Shown here: positions 12,091 through 23,106 of the stretch, piece after piece
Numbering within the stretch: the stretch's first letter is position 1
Layout: each line of letters starts with the position of its first letter
Assembly (NCBI GenBank): GCA_012932295.1
Contig: JAAONU010000016.1
Location: 36,735,241-36,799,240, forward strand
Reading direction: 5' to 3'
Length of the DNA: 64,000 bases
Source: Cyclina sinensis
Taxonomy: Eukaryota > Mollusca > Bivalvia > Venerida > Veneridae
Made by a program: the position numbers and the translations under genes
Notes under the pieces: model-generated
Database searches by the model: none
What the model was told of the DNA's origin: nothing
What the model saw: the letters and a program-made list of their open reading frames with translations, nothing else

Positions 12091-12373
12091 ACTAATAATA
12101 TTTGGCGGCCTAGATCATAGAGTATATTTTTCCAACAAAAGTAACATTGGATCAGTTTCGTGTGTGTCAAGAGGTCATTGTGTAAGTTAAACTTATGTTC
12201 GTCAATTCTTTAGAAAACGGATAAAACCTCTATTAATTTTGTAGCACACATTTATTTGTATGGCTATTTATTTTTATAAGATACCAGCGTTATCATCAAA
12301 TAAGGTGTCATAATATAAAGATATTGTATCCGACAACTCATTTGAAACTGACACATAAATGAAAGCGTATGCT

Positions 12374-12553
12374 ATATATTCACCGTATCCAATCGTTACA
12401 ATTGGAAGGAGGATTTGTAACGCATCCGCAGTCGTGTATTTCAGGGATTTAGGAAGGGGTGATGTAAATATTTTTCTCGTTATTTCTTCATTTTTTCTGT
12501 CTGGTTTTTGTTTAATAGTCTAAGATGACCTTCAATCAATGTAGATTCTTGCT
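12374..12553 (+). repeat. Left arm of a ~180-bp inverted repeat pair
   Basis: This arm is the reverse complement of 14106-14283 at roughly 90% identity by eye. Shared blocks are CCAATCGTTACAA, GAGGATTTGTAACGCATCCG, GGAAGGGGTGATG and TCAATCAATGTAGATTCTTG. The pair encloses about 1.55 kb that includes a tRNA-Arg-like sequence. It could be the ends of a non-autonomous DNA transposon or an inverted duplication of a promoter-proximal segment. Confidence 0.8.
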
Positions 12554-12866
12554 ACATATAAAAAAAGAAACTGTCTTAATTTCCGAGACCTATGGCCTGA
12601 TAAGTGCATTTGTAACGATTCTAATTAATTAAAGTTGTTAGGTTTCATAACAAACGACTTTAAAGTCAAATAGGCTCTTTCGATAAAGTCCGAGTAACGA
12701 TCGACAACCGAATGCTTAAATTAGTTAGTTACTGTTATCTGATTGGTTAATGGCTAGAATGACGTCATGCTTAAGCCGAGAATCTGCTTCCTTAAAAAGC
12801 TTTCTTTATTTACATTTGATTTTATTAAAAATCTTCATCAAATTTATCTTTTACACTCCTTGAGGA

Positions 12867-13040
12867 GCCACCGTGGTCCAGGGGTAGAGCGCAGGGCTCC
12901 GGATCCGGAGGACGCGGGTTCGAATCCCGTCAGAGGCGGGATTCTCTCACGATCTTCAGGTATGGAACCCAGGAAGCAGTCATGGAGCGTGGTGATTCTA
13001 AGTTGTAAGAACTTGTAACGCAATTGATGTAAAATAAATG
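12867..13040 (+). mobile_element. tRNA-Arg(CCG)-like SINE or tRNA pseudogene
   Basis: The head 12867-12937 (71 nt) is tRNA-like, with A box TGGTCCAGGGGTAGAGC and a perfect B box GGTTCGAATCC. The anticodon loop CTCCGGA reads CCG (Arg), and the T stem GCGGG/CCCGT has one wobble pair. Two acceptor pairs and one anticodon-stem pair mismatch, and no pol III T-run follows directly. The following ~100 bases (TTCTAAGTTGTAAGAACTTG, ending near AAAATAAATGAG) look like a SINE body. I favour a SINE over a working tRNA gene. Confidence 0.55.
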
Positions 13041-13400
13041 AGTCTAAACACTGTACCTTTTAAATTTGATTTCACAGAAATCTTTTTTTTGTGATGCATG
13101 ACGCGGATGGACAAGCAGAGATAACATATTTTAATAGTTTGGAAAAAGCAGAGTATAAGTATTACCATACATAAAACTCAACAGAGCATTCACGATTCAA
13201 ACTGCAGACACTATATTGCTGTATTCAGTTTTAATGAGCTGTGAATTCTCACCGTATTTGACCCGGATATCTACAACTCGCTGATTATTTTTTGGGCATT
13301 CATGGGGGTTTTCATTTGTTATTAGGGAGAAATAGTAACGTGATGCTCGTTTGGGAGAGGTGTAGCTCGAGAGAGGTGAAAATACACAGATTTCCAATAT

Positions 13401-13423
13401 GGGGGCGGGGGGGGGGGCGGGAA
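13401..13423 (+). other. G-rich run
   Basis: A 23-base, nearly pure G tract interrupted by C (GGGGGCGGGGG type) stands out in AT-rich surroundings. It could form a G-quadruplex. No promoter context was identified. Confidence 0.5.
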
Positions 13424-14105
13424 TCAAAATATAGTTATAAAGAGGATGCCGTTCGTGGGAGGTGACGTTATGGTAGGATTGACTGTATATTTAACATATC
13501 TGTCCAAAATACTTACCACAAGTATAATATACACACTATTGATATCAGATCAATAGGCTCAAAACTGAACTTGCATGTCCCAAAGCTAAGAACAGTATTT
13601 TTAGGAAAAGTTTTGAATATTCTGGAACTAAAGACTGGAACTCATTCCAGTCTCATTAAGCTGAAACCCTCTCTAGCTTTAAAAGTAAATACATTGCATA
13701 ATGGCAAATTCTTTCTATTAATTTCAGATATATGAATATTTCTTAACGCTTTATAAATATATCTAGTTATTTGTTATTTGGTCAAATACGGTGAGAAAAG
13801 GTACTTGAAAGTTATTGAATCCTTGCTCCGCGTGCGTCACAAAAATAACTGCGCCTACGTTACATGTGTTTCGTTAGCAAAAACGATTATATCAGTATTT
13901 AATTGGAAACGCAGGAATAAAGTTTAAATTAAAATCAATTTTTACTATGAATTTTTGTACACCAAACAAAATATAAAGTTGTTTGATACGTTTATGTCAA
14001 GAAATCTTCAAAACATCGTGCTAAAATAAAGCGTTTTTCTTTCTAACGCTAGGTTTTCCTGAATGATCTTGAAAATGGCAAAGTTCTGAGACAAAAAAGT
14101 TTTGG

Positions 14106-14283
14106 AGCAAGAATCTACATTGATTGAAGGTAATCTCAGACTATTAAACAAAAAACAGACAGAAAAAATGAAGAAATAACGAGAAAAATATTTACATCAC
14201 CCCTTCCTAAATCCCTGAAATACACGACTGCGGATGCGTTACAAATCCTCCTCCCAGTTGTAACGATTGGACACGGTGATATT
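14106..14283 (-). repeat. Right arm of the ~180-bp inverted repeat pair, just upstream of GPR157-like copy 2
   Basis: This is the reverse complement of 12374-12553. It ends about 215 bp before the receptor start codon, so it may overlap the promoter or 5' leader. The minus-strand open frame here (14136-14324) has a counterpart in the left arm but no recognisable domain. Confidence 0.8.
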
Positions 14284-14497
14284 GTAATCAGTAAAATTGT
14301 TTCATTATCAATACTACAGGACAATTTTAAAAATTACTGAATATGGAAATACGCCATACTTATATCATCATTAGTTTCGATTTTGGAATTCACGTGCATG
14401 ACAAAAGCACTTGACTTAACACTGGACTTAAATCGGAAACACATTTAATTTTTGCAGATTGATATAATAACAAGAGGAAGTTAAAAAGCAAAAGAAA

Positions 14498-16204
14498 ATG
14501 GCAAATGGGACAGTCAGTTTAGGGATGTATAACTTAATTCTCACAGGATCTAGCAGTTGCCTGTCCATTCTAGGGGCACTTCTGATATTTGTGACATTTT
14601 TCACTATAAGGGAGATACAAAATTTCACGAGGAAATTACTGGTCTACCTGACCTTTGCGGATCTACTCACCGCCATCGGTAACTTAATTGCTGTTGTACG
14701 TTACGCTCATATACATGGAGATGATGATATAGTAAAGGAAAACTGTACATCTGTTGAAACAACAGAGCTAGAGAATATATGCGTTGGGCAGAGCTTTCTG
14801 ACGACATTTTCAAACCTTTCTTCGTTTCTATGGACTGTCATAATTGCCATATATTTGTGGTCTTCTGTTGTCCTGAAGACGAGGAAAACGGAAGTGTATC
14901 ATATGCACGTGCTGTATCATGTGATTGCCTGGATTATTCCTTGTAAGTTATCTCTGTCTGTCTGTCTGTCTGTCTGTCTGCCTGTCTGTCTGCCTGTCTG
15001 TCATTTTTTACCATCCTTTCACCAATTCCAGCACTTGCTATCATATTCTTGAGCCTTTCTTGATTTTAAAGCATTAACATTATCTTAACTAGGTTAACAC
15101 AGATATAATTTTTCCTATGAAATTTTATCTTTTTATGTTCAAAACTACTGTTAGAGATAACAAAAATAGAAAAGGAAAACTTTGCAAATTGATGGACGAC
15201 ATCATATTTCATTTCACTGGCAGTTCTTAATAGCAATGCACAATCTGGGAAATCGCTGTAGAAACTATATTTAAGACACGATAATTTTCAAACACCCTTT
15301 AAGTACTTACGGTATTTTGTCTTTATTTTAGTTATAATTGTCTTGATTCTGCTACACAAAGACTATCTAGGAGAAGATTACTGCTTTGGTACTGGAGTCT
15401 GGTGCGGAATCAAGAGTAATCTCCCCAAAGATGAAATAGAAAAATGGATGTATATTGCCGATATCGCCTGGCAGATCTCTTGCTACCTGATAGCGTGTAT
15501 TCTCTATATTCATCTGAAATTTTATCTAGTAAGTATTCCTTTTCAAAACCTTACGTTTTGTCCGTACAATTAAAATTTTATTTAGGCAAGGCAAAGCTAC
15601 ATCAACGTATTACAAGCTGACATAAAAATATGTTTCTTGTGCCGTGTCTCGAGAGATACGCATACATATATTAAGTTCGTTGTTATTTTGTAAGGAATCT
15701 GATGTCTGTTAAATTAAGTATTCTGTTAGCGCCGTCTGATCGGAAAATTTCGTTCTCTTTTCTGTAATTATTGTTTCGTTTTATTATTGTTTTATTTTTT
15801 AATATTTTATATTTTTTTTATATTTTTTATAGAAATTGTATTATAGAGGCTCAAACCTCGCAGATGTTGCAAACAGGCTTAGAAATGAAGACGAAAATTT
15901 TGTGTTTGTGTGGATGATCATATATCTTCTGAAACTTTGGGGATTTACTCGATTTTTTATAACAACATATGCAGACAGTGATATCTTAAACAAATCGACG
16001 ATGAAAAACTTTTTGAACTTTTTACTCATCATGCAAAGTTATGGTGCCAGTGGTCAGGCCTTCTGGAACTGTATTCTTTTCTGTTTTCTCGACAAAACTG
16101 TACGGAAAAATATGAAGCTTTGGCTGAAATGTAATGACGATAGCGAAGATCGTGCAAGATTACTAGGGAACTTGTCAACACAGACGAAGACAACATATAT
16201 TTGA
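14498..16204 (+). CDS. GPR157: GPR157-like seven-helix receptor, copy 2 (complete, 3 exons)
   Basis: Exons are 14498-14942, 15332-15528 and 15833-16204, joined in phases 1 and 0, giving 337 residues; human GPR157 is of almost the same length. The start ATG has A at -3 and G at +4. Residues 11-37 form TM1, 46-69 TM2 (VYLTFADLLTAIGNL), about 92-123 TM3 (FSNLSSFLWTVIIAIYLW), 136-160 TM4, 190-212 TM5, 238-258 TM6 and 274-300 TM7. Conserved cysteines sit at the top of TM3 (ICVGQ) and in loop 2 (YC..VWCGI), as expected for the family disulfide. N-glycosylation sequons NGT (residue 3) and NCT precede TM3. GPR157 is an orphan plasma-membrane or ciliary receptor related to the cAMP-receptor/secretin-like group. 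The TM3 and TM7 patterns make other receptor families unlikely. The ligand cannot be inferred. Confidence 0.88.
14952..15001 (+). repeat. (TCTG)n microsatellite at the exon 1 splice donor
   Basis: About 12 TCTG units (two with C in place of T) begin nine bases after the GTAAGT donor of the receptor's first exon. Confidence 0.95.
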
Positions 16205-16339
16205 AACAAAACATGTAAGGAAGTAACGCCATTGGATAAAGTGACTTAACAATGGGCTCTACAAAAAATGTGATAGGTTTACTTGACATTCTGATCTGTG
16301 ATAGTAAACTACAGCCACTGACCCTTCACTGGTTGCATT

Positions 16340-17160
16340 TTTTATTTATGGTAATCAGATGTTCCTGACATTAGACCCCCACCCCTCCCCTTTTCTTGTA
16401 GGTTTCTGCCTATTAGATCCTCTCTGCTTTTCTTGTAGGTCTGCGCCCGTTAGATCCCCTCCCTTTTTCTTGTACACTTGTGCCCATTAGATCCCCTGCT
16501 CTTTTCTTGTACGCTTATGTCAATATGATCCTCCCCCTCCCCGTTTCTCGTACGCTTCTGTCCGTTAGATTCTCCTCCCTTTTTCTTGTACACTTCTGTC
16601 CATTAGATCCCCTGCTCTTTTCTTGTACGCTTATGTCAATATGATCCTCCCCCTCCCCGTTTCTCGTACGCTTCTGTCCGTTAGATTCTCCTCCCCTTTT
16701 CTTGTACGCTTCTGCCCATATGATCCCCCCTTCCTTTTCTTGTACGCTTCTGCCCATATGATCCTCCTTCCCTTTTCTTGTACACTTCAGTCCATTATAT
16801 CCCCTTCCTTTTCTTGTACGCTTCTGTCCATAAGATCCCCCTTCCTTTTCTTGTACGCTTCTGCCCATATGATCCTCCTTCCCTTTTCTTGTACACCTCA
16901 GTCCATTATACCCCCTTTCTTTTCTTGTACGCTTCTGCCCATATGATCCTCCTTCCCTTTTCTTGTACACCTCAGTCCATTATACCTCCTTCCTTTTCTT
17001 GTACGCTTCTGTCCATAAGATCCTCTCCCCCTTTACTTGTAGATTTCTGCCAGTTTTATCATCATCCTTTTTTTATGAAGACTTTTGCTCATTAGATCCT
17101 CCTCCCCTTTTTTGTACGCTTCTGTCTATTAGATTCCCTCTCCTTTTCTTGTAGGCATCT
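16340..17160 (+). repeat. Minisatellite of ~36-40-bp units downstream of GPR157-like copy 2
   Basis: About 20 units of the type CCTTTTCTTGTACGCTTCTG plus CCCATATGATCCTCCTTC, starting some 140 bases after the receptor stop codon and probably within its 3' UTR or immediate flank. A higher-order repeat of about 110 bp is visible at 16500-16690. A single homologous unit (CTTTTTTTCTTGTAGAC) stands at the matching place downstream of copy 1 (about 1708-1730). Open frames on both strands here are repeat translations. Confidence 0.9.
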
Positions 17161-17600
17161 GAAGTCTTAATAGTCTTTTGTGAAAGAGATATTTTTGGAA
17201 AAATTTAACTCCCCCCATCTCTTTGAATGTTCTCTTACAGAAGAAAAAATACGTAGGAAGTCGCAGATTGAGATAGTTATGTTCACCGGGCAGACCTCGG
17301 TCAGGGAATTTCATTTTCAACTGAAAATATAAACTAAATGCTTCCGAACAACACCGGAAAATGACTGGAATTAGAAGCTGGTCCTGAACCTATGCAAACT
17401 TTTCTTCATACCCCACAGGAAACTAGACAAAAACGCCCGAATATAATTACTTTTGTGGTAGTTCTTTTTTCTGCCCGACTTTTATCTTCGGTATAATATT
17501 ATGTTCATTATTGTGATAAAAGAACTGTAGTCATTCAGATATAACTTTTGTTAGTAAATGAAAAAGCATTGCTTTCCGCATTCAAAGTGCTCAAAGAAAG
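17160..17600 (+). other. Duplicated downstream flank of GPR157-like copy 2
   Basis: After the minisatellite the sequence rejoins homology with the copy 1 flank (about 1740-1840 and 2655-2940), for example AAAGAGATATTTTTGGAA, TCTCTTTGAATG and CAGGAAACTA..AACGCCCG. The receptor duplication therefore extends at least 1 kb past the coding region. Confidence 0.6.
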
Positions 17601-19675
17601 AAACTATTGTATGACATATTTATGATGGAGACGTAGAACTTGACAGATCCGTGTTATAAACGCGAGTGGCAGGCTCTTCGGTCACGCAGAGCTAATTTGT
17701 AAATGGAACATGTAGGCCAGGAAATATTTTATTAATATCTTTGCAACCATTTATCAATACGGAGGAGAAAATATTCATTAATCAAAATTATGGACTTCCT
17801 AAGAATGCCTTTGATCAATCTTTCTCATTCAATACTGCCTTATTATGTTCTCCATCTATTTCTGCTCAGTCATCTGTTTGAGTGAAAAAATATTTATTTC
17901 CTGCGTTCCTAAGATATAAACCTTGATTAATTGTTAAGTTTTATTCTAGCAGTATTTAAAGTAATAGTCTTATAAATTTTTAGTGTTTGTTTCACTTTGG
18001 TTAATATTCAGCAGCGCTTTGCTTTAAATCTGCCGAGGAATGTGATTTTATTTGTGTCAATTTTACAACAGATAAGTAGTTTTATTTTAGTATGATTGTA
18101 CAGGGTTCGGGATGTGGTTTTCTCTATGTTCGTGGAGTTGGCGGCCCAGCTTTTACAGGGATACAAAATGTAGAATGTAGTTTGAAGCCCGCTTCGCCGA
18201 TGGTAAATTATTTCGAAAAAAAAATGTCCCACACCCTTTCCTTGTTATTTGTTTGAAATGATTTCTAAATTTTGTGTTTACCCTGAAAAGAATATTCATT
18301 AAGATCGCTAGGAAACTGGTGTCAGGTCTCCTGGCCGCTATTGTTAGGACGTTAGCCCGCCGGACCGTCAACTTCACTAACATGTGGTTATGTTTCGGAA
18401 GGTTTTGTTAAGTTATTGTCGACAATATCATTAGCTTTACTTGTTTATAATACTTTATCTATGTTTTCAGTAAAATTATAGGATATTATTAAACGTTTTT
18501 GCTATTCAAACTCTGATTACCGCCGCTCAGTGTTCGAAACCTCATATCTGATATGTACAACAGTGATTTTCGGATTGTCACCAAAGACGTTTACATAGAC
18601 TACTCAGACGGGAGTTATCGTCCTCTCGATTGGTCAACTTCATATTTTTTATGCATGCTAATTTCTTCAAATGTTACTAAGTGCTACTCAGACATGAAAT
18701 GTTCCATATGCTCGTCCGAAAATGCAGTCTGGCCTGTAAGTTCAACCATTTTCATAATTTTATTCAGGTATAAAAATTTGAATAAACGTTCACAAAAATG
18801 TTCCAAGCAATACAGTTGTCTGGCCATTTTCTATGCTTTGTGGTTGTTTAGCGCTTTTTGAAACCTCCAAACATCTTAAAGAAATTTTATAATTAATAAT
18901 AAGAATGTTGGGAGCTTAACGCAACCTTTAGGTATTTCGTCCTAACCTTGAGAAAACTTTTTTAAAAAAAGAGTTTGACGTTTGACAAAAATTGTCCGTA
19001 TTCGTAAAGCTATGCGAAACAGATTTCAGTTTGTCATTTCAAGAAAGTAATGTAGAAAACTTTAGTATTTTGATATTTCAAGGGAAACAACTGTCGTGGT
19101 TTCTAAATTCCGTCCTTGCAAATTATCCATCTTGTGTGCTATTTTACACTACCGTTACTCCTTTCCACTGGAACGCGGTGGAAATCGTCCAAAATAAGCT
19201 ATAATAATTGTTTCTTTGGAAAACTGATTTTATTCATCATCTTACAAAGATAGATCGGCAGTCTGCAATGATGACTTTATTTAATTTTATTGGTACCCTA
19301 CAATATGCTCAGTGGGCCCGCTAATCAGATGTAAACTGAACTGAGACTCGAACCTTATTGGTATTCTTTGCAGGCAATATATAATACATGCTTGACTGCA
19401 TTAATCAAACTCTAAACAAATGACTGACACTTAAGTATACTTTTCCTTTTCACTGTAAAAGGGATTTGACAAAACCAATAAAGCAAGAAATTATAAAATG
19501 CGTTTTCGAATTTGCACGCAATACATATTTAAATCATGCCTGAGAGGAAATGTATTAAAAAGGTCGAGAGTGGAATAGACTAAAAATACCGATCGTAGCA
19601 AAATAAAACAAGAAAAAAATGAAAGTATTTAGACCTACAAGTTCTAAACAGCAGCGACATAACAACGATAACGAC
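17600..19675. other. Noncoding stretch; one weak exon candidate only
   Basis: No supported gene. An open + strand stretch at 18553-18738 ends at a good donor (GGCCT|GTAAGT) and has a protein-like composition, but it has no clear acceptor and no known domain. The remainder is AT-rich with scattered T-rich tracts. Confidence 0.35.
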
Positions 19676-19758
19676 TATCATCATCACCGTCGTCGTCGTC
19701 ATCATCATCATCATCATCACCACCATCATCATCACCACCATCATCATCATCGTCGTCG
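19676..19758 (+). repeat. (ATC/GTC)n trinucleotide tract
   Basis: About 27 trinucleotides of CAT/CAC/CGT type. The Met/Thr/Val-rich minus-strand frame through it is an artefact of the tract. Confidence 0.95.
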
Positions 19759-20584
19759 TTGTTATCATTAGTGTAAAATAAGCAATTTCTTTAGCTGATT
19801 ATATTATTAAGATAATTTGATATTCTATGTTCCCAATAAACCTTTAAGAATTTCAACGTAATGTTGACATGTTTGCTTATAATAATCCAATAGTGTAAAT
19901 AATCCTAAAGAAGTCGCGAGTCGAGCAGACTATCCGTCGTCATTAAAAAAACATTATGTTTTATTCAAATTTAAAAATAATGCATGCATATCTGTGTAAC
20001 ATTATAAGCCCTAATTTATATTCACCTCCGCGGTATACACACATGGCTAGGTTTTGAAAATGTGAAATGTTTATAAATATATCGCTTGCATTCCAACTGT
20101 GTGAAAAATTGATATGAATTCATACAGCTTGCTTCAGCAAGTTGGTAAAGTTGTAGTAAACTGATATCTTAATCCTGAAAAGAGCTGTGTATGTGAAAAT
20201 AACGTGGGGAAAACTATTCGGGATTACTTATTTGTCTGGGATAATTTCACAAATAAGAAGGTAAGCGTTATAACGCCTCTTCATATTAAATTTTATGATT
20301 TGATAAGGATAAATATTTTATGATACTTCACCGAATGATTTTATGATAGCGCCACTGAACCATTTTGTTCCATCGTGTATTTCTAAGCAAGTTCATATAG
20401 TGTTTTACTCCTAAGATGTCATTTTCCAATTCAAATGCCTTATAATTTAATCAAGACATATCTTTTACTAAGCGACATATCAGTCTTACTTTAAATATGC
20501 CTGCAAACGAAGAGTCGACGAAGCCTTAAAGGACGCAAGCTCCACTTCATAAAACAAAAGACAATAGAATATAAGTAAAATATA

Positions 20585-21040
20585 CAGGTTAATATATCGA
20601 TACGTCACGATTTGATACGATACCATAGATTACAATACGGTCCAGTTAAATGCGATACGAATCGTAACGATACGATACAGAATAATGTTAGTGTGCTGGG
20701 TTATTATTAGACGTGTGGCAATTACGATAAAAGTACTTTACGACCTTAACTGAAACGACATGTTTTCATTACGATATAATATGTTGTGACAAAACACGAC
20801 ATAATACGACATTATATGAAACAAAAACAAAGTCATTACGACATGGTATGAAACATGACGACATAAACACGACATGATGATTTTGAAAATGCTTTCGATG
20901 TACTCGTGAAACAACCGGCTGTCAAATATATCGATACCATACGACAGAGTGTGAAACATGACAACAAATTATGCCATGATTTGAAAAATTTCGATATATT
21001 ACGACATGAAACGACTCGATACAGAGTCAATCGCATGTAT
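20585..21040. repeat. Cryptically simple region built from CGATAC and CGACAT motifs
   Basis: GATACGATAC-type motifs (20597-20680) grade into TACGACAT / ATGAAACATGACGACAT motifs (20730-21010) without a fixed period. This looks like a degenerate slippage-derived tract. Minus-strand open frames over it carry no domain. Confidence 0.6.
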
Positions 21041-21141
21041 AATCCCTTCACACCTAATGGAAAGCCTTCAACAAGTTAAACTCGATCCGAGTATAACGGA
21101 TTACGAATGTAAATATTTACTTTCTAGAATCAATAACTTTA

Positions 21142-23106
21142 AGATATTTGCCAATTAGTAATACAAGCGTCAAACGGCGTTTCTTTTAAGTACCAGGAAA
21201 TGTATTTCATTTTCGGTTAGTTCACATGAACTGTACGGTTTATGAATAGATTAATTCTGAACAAGAATTGATTTATTTCATATATGACCTTGTATACATA
21301 GATCAGAAATAATGAACCATATATTTACTGACGCGATGGTGATGCTTAAATGTGGTGTAAAAATAAGAAAATGAATTTTTGTAATTATCTGTTCAAAACC
21401 ATTTATATATCAACCTATTTTTCTGCCAAAATCTAGGGATTATCCAGCTCAAAGGGTGTTTCATACCTTTTGATGGTCTTTAGAAGAACAAGGGTATATT
21501 GACACATTTATTATGCTTTGTACAATATTACTATACTACTTCCTATAGTTTCAGAGTGTTACAATAAAAATTATAAAAATTAGGGTCTTTAGTTGTAACA
21601 AAGATCTCTTGATTTTAGTTTAAGTGTTGATAAAAGTATCGTAAATTTATAACAAATCTTTATCACAGCTTCTATTAAATAATTAACGTGTGTAACTTTA
21701 AAAACGTTCCTTAAGAGGTGCAGTCAATATGCAGCAAAACGACATCTGGCTTTAAAAGGCTTGAAGACATCTATGAATGTCACTGTAACCTCCAAGTTTT
21801 GTTGTAGTTGTTGTTGTTGTTGTTGTTTTCCAGCATTCTTAAAAAAAACGTTTACTTTAATCTTCTGAAAATTCAAATTAGATTTATTTCCATGATTCAG
21901 TTTAGAATTGCAGAACAGCACTGTTTACAAAAAAGTGAGCAAAAATGACAAAGAGCTACTCCTCGAAAAATGTTTCGAAGCTTCTAAGAAAAATGTTTCG
22001 AAGCTTCTTAGAAAAATGATTCGAAGCTTCCTAGAGGATTGCAACCTGTAGATATCATTAATGGTGGTTTTCCCTACCTTTTTACACAAATATTTTCCTA
22101 TCCCCTTACAATCAAAAGGGTCGAAAAGTGAGCACGGTGTATCAAATATGAATTATTATTTACGCTTTGTGGCTAGAATTACTCTCAATATACGCAAATG
22201 AACCATGTTTAATTCAGATATGTTCTGACATATCTAATCTAATATCTGGCATCAGGATGAAACTATGAGTAATTTTAAGAAAAGAGAATCCTTTTTTTTC
22301 TTCATATTTTAATTGCTTCAGTGTCTGTTTCCCTGTTTGTTGTAAGTTAAAGGTTAGAAGTTTAACTCAGAATTTGAAATAGTATCATGGAAACAGTGAT
22401 TCTTTTCAGAGGTGAAAGAAATACAGTGCAGGATTATTTTTTGGATGGGAATCTGCTAGAAAAGACAATGAGTTCTTATTTAGACACAAAAGTCAGACCA
22501 ATGAATAAGAAAAAGGAACTGTTATTATTCAGTCACACAGATAAGATAAAGCTTCATTAGTCAATCCAACGTATTGGATAGAGCATTCATAAGTCAGTCC
22601 GATGAATTAGTTCATTAGTCAGTCCAACGAATAAGTTCATTACTAAGTCCATCAAATAAATTCATTAGTCAGTCCAACGAATAAGATAAAGGCCTTATTT
22701 GTTTTTTACTTTCGCTTTTTGCCGCCAGTATATCTAATGTGAAAAATTATTCAGTTAATTAATACATTTGACTTAACTATTATTTTCATTGGAATACAAA
22801 TGAAATGATATCTTTATTGGAATATCTCTTAGGAAAATATAGATAATAAAGTCAGACACTATGTTTGAGAGATTCATCGTAGCAGTGCACATATTTGTTT
22901 CGTTTGTCGATACATTAGTACTATTTTTAAACATACTGGTTTGTTGCCTGTTATTTCATTAGAAAGTGATTACGTGTACTGTGTATTTATGTTATTTACG
23001 TGTGGAAAAAGCTACTTTAATATAAGTTTCATTTAAAGAATTACATGAGAATGCCCAGGTAAAGAACGTAATTTAGGCAAAATCAAAAGATTGTTTGCAA
23101 GCAAAT
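21142..23106 (+). repeat. Direct duplication, copy A (~2.0 kb)
   Basis: This segment aligns colinearly with 24343-27849. Shared blocks include CAATTAGTAATAC, AATAATGAACCATATATTT, AGGCTTGAAG..CATCTATGAATG, CGCAAATGAACCATGTTTA and, at the right end, CATGAGAATGCCCAGGT and GGCAAAATC(A/G)AAAGATTG. It contains no gene. A short 33-bp-type array (22545-22690, about five units) lies inside. The GTTGTT run at 21799-21829 is absent from copy B. Confidence 0.75.
22545..22690 (+). repeat. Short array of CATTAGTCAGTCCAACGAAT units in copy A
   Basis: About five units of TTCATTAGTCAGTCCAACGA. The equivalent array in copy B (26035-27190) has roughly 35 units. Confidence 0.75.

Noticed and set aside
14136..14324. 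Minus-strand frame with a hydrophobic C-terminus upstream of the receptor
   Set aside because: It lies in the inverted-repeat arm. A similar frame exists in the other arm, but no domain, start context or splice signals support coding.
16515..17154. Overlapping open frames on both strands, Ser/Leu/Tyr-rich or Lys/Arg/Gly-rich
   Set aside because: They are the minisatellite downstream of the receptor. The frames shift from unit to unit.
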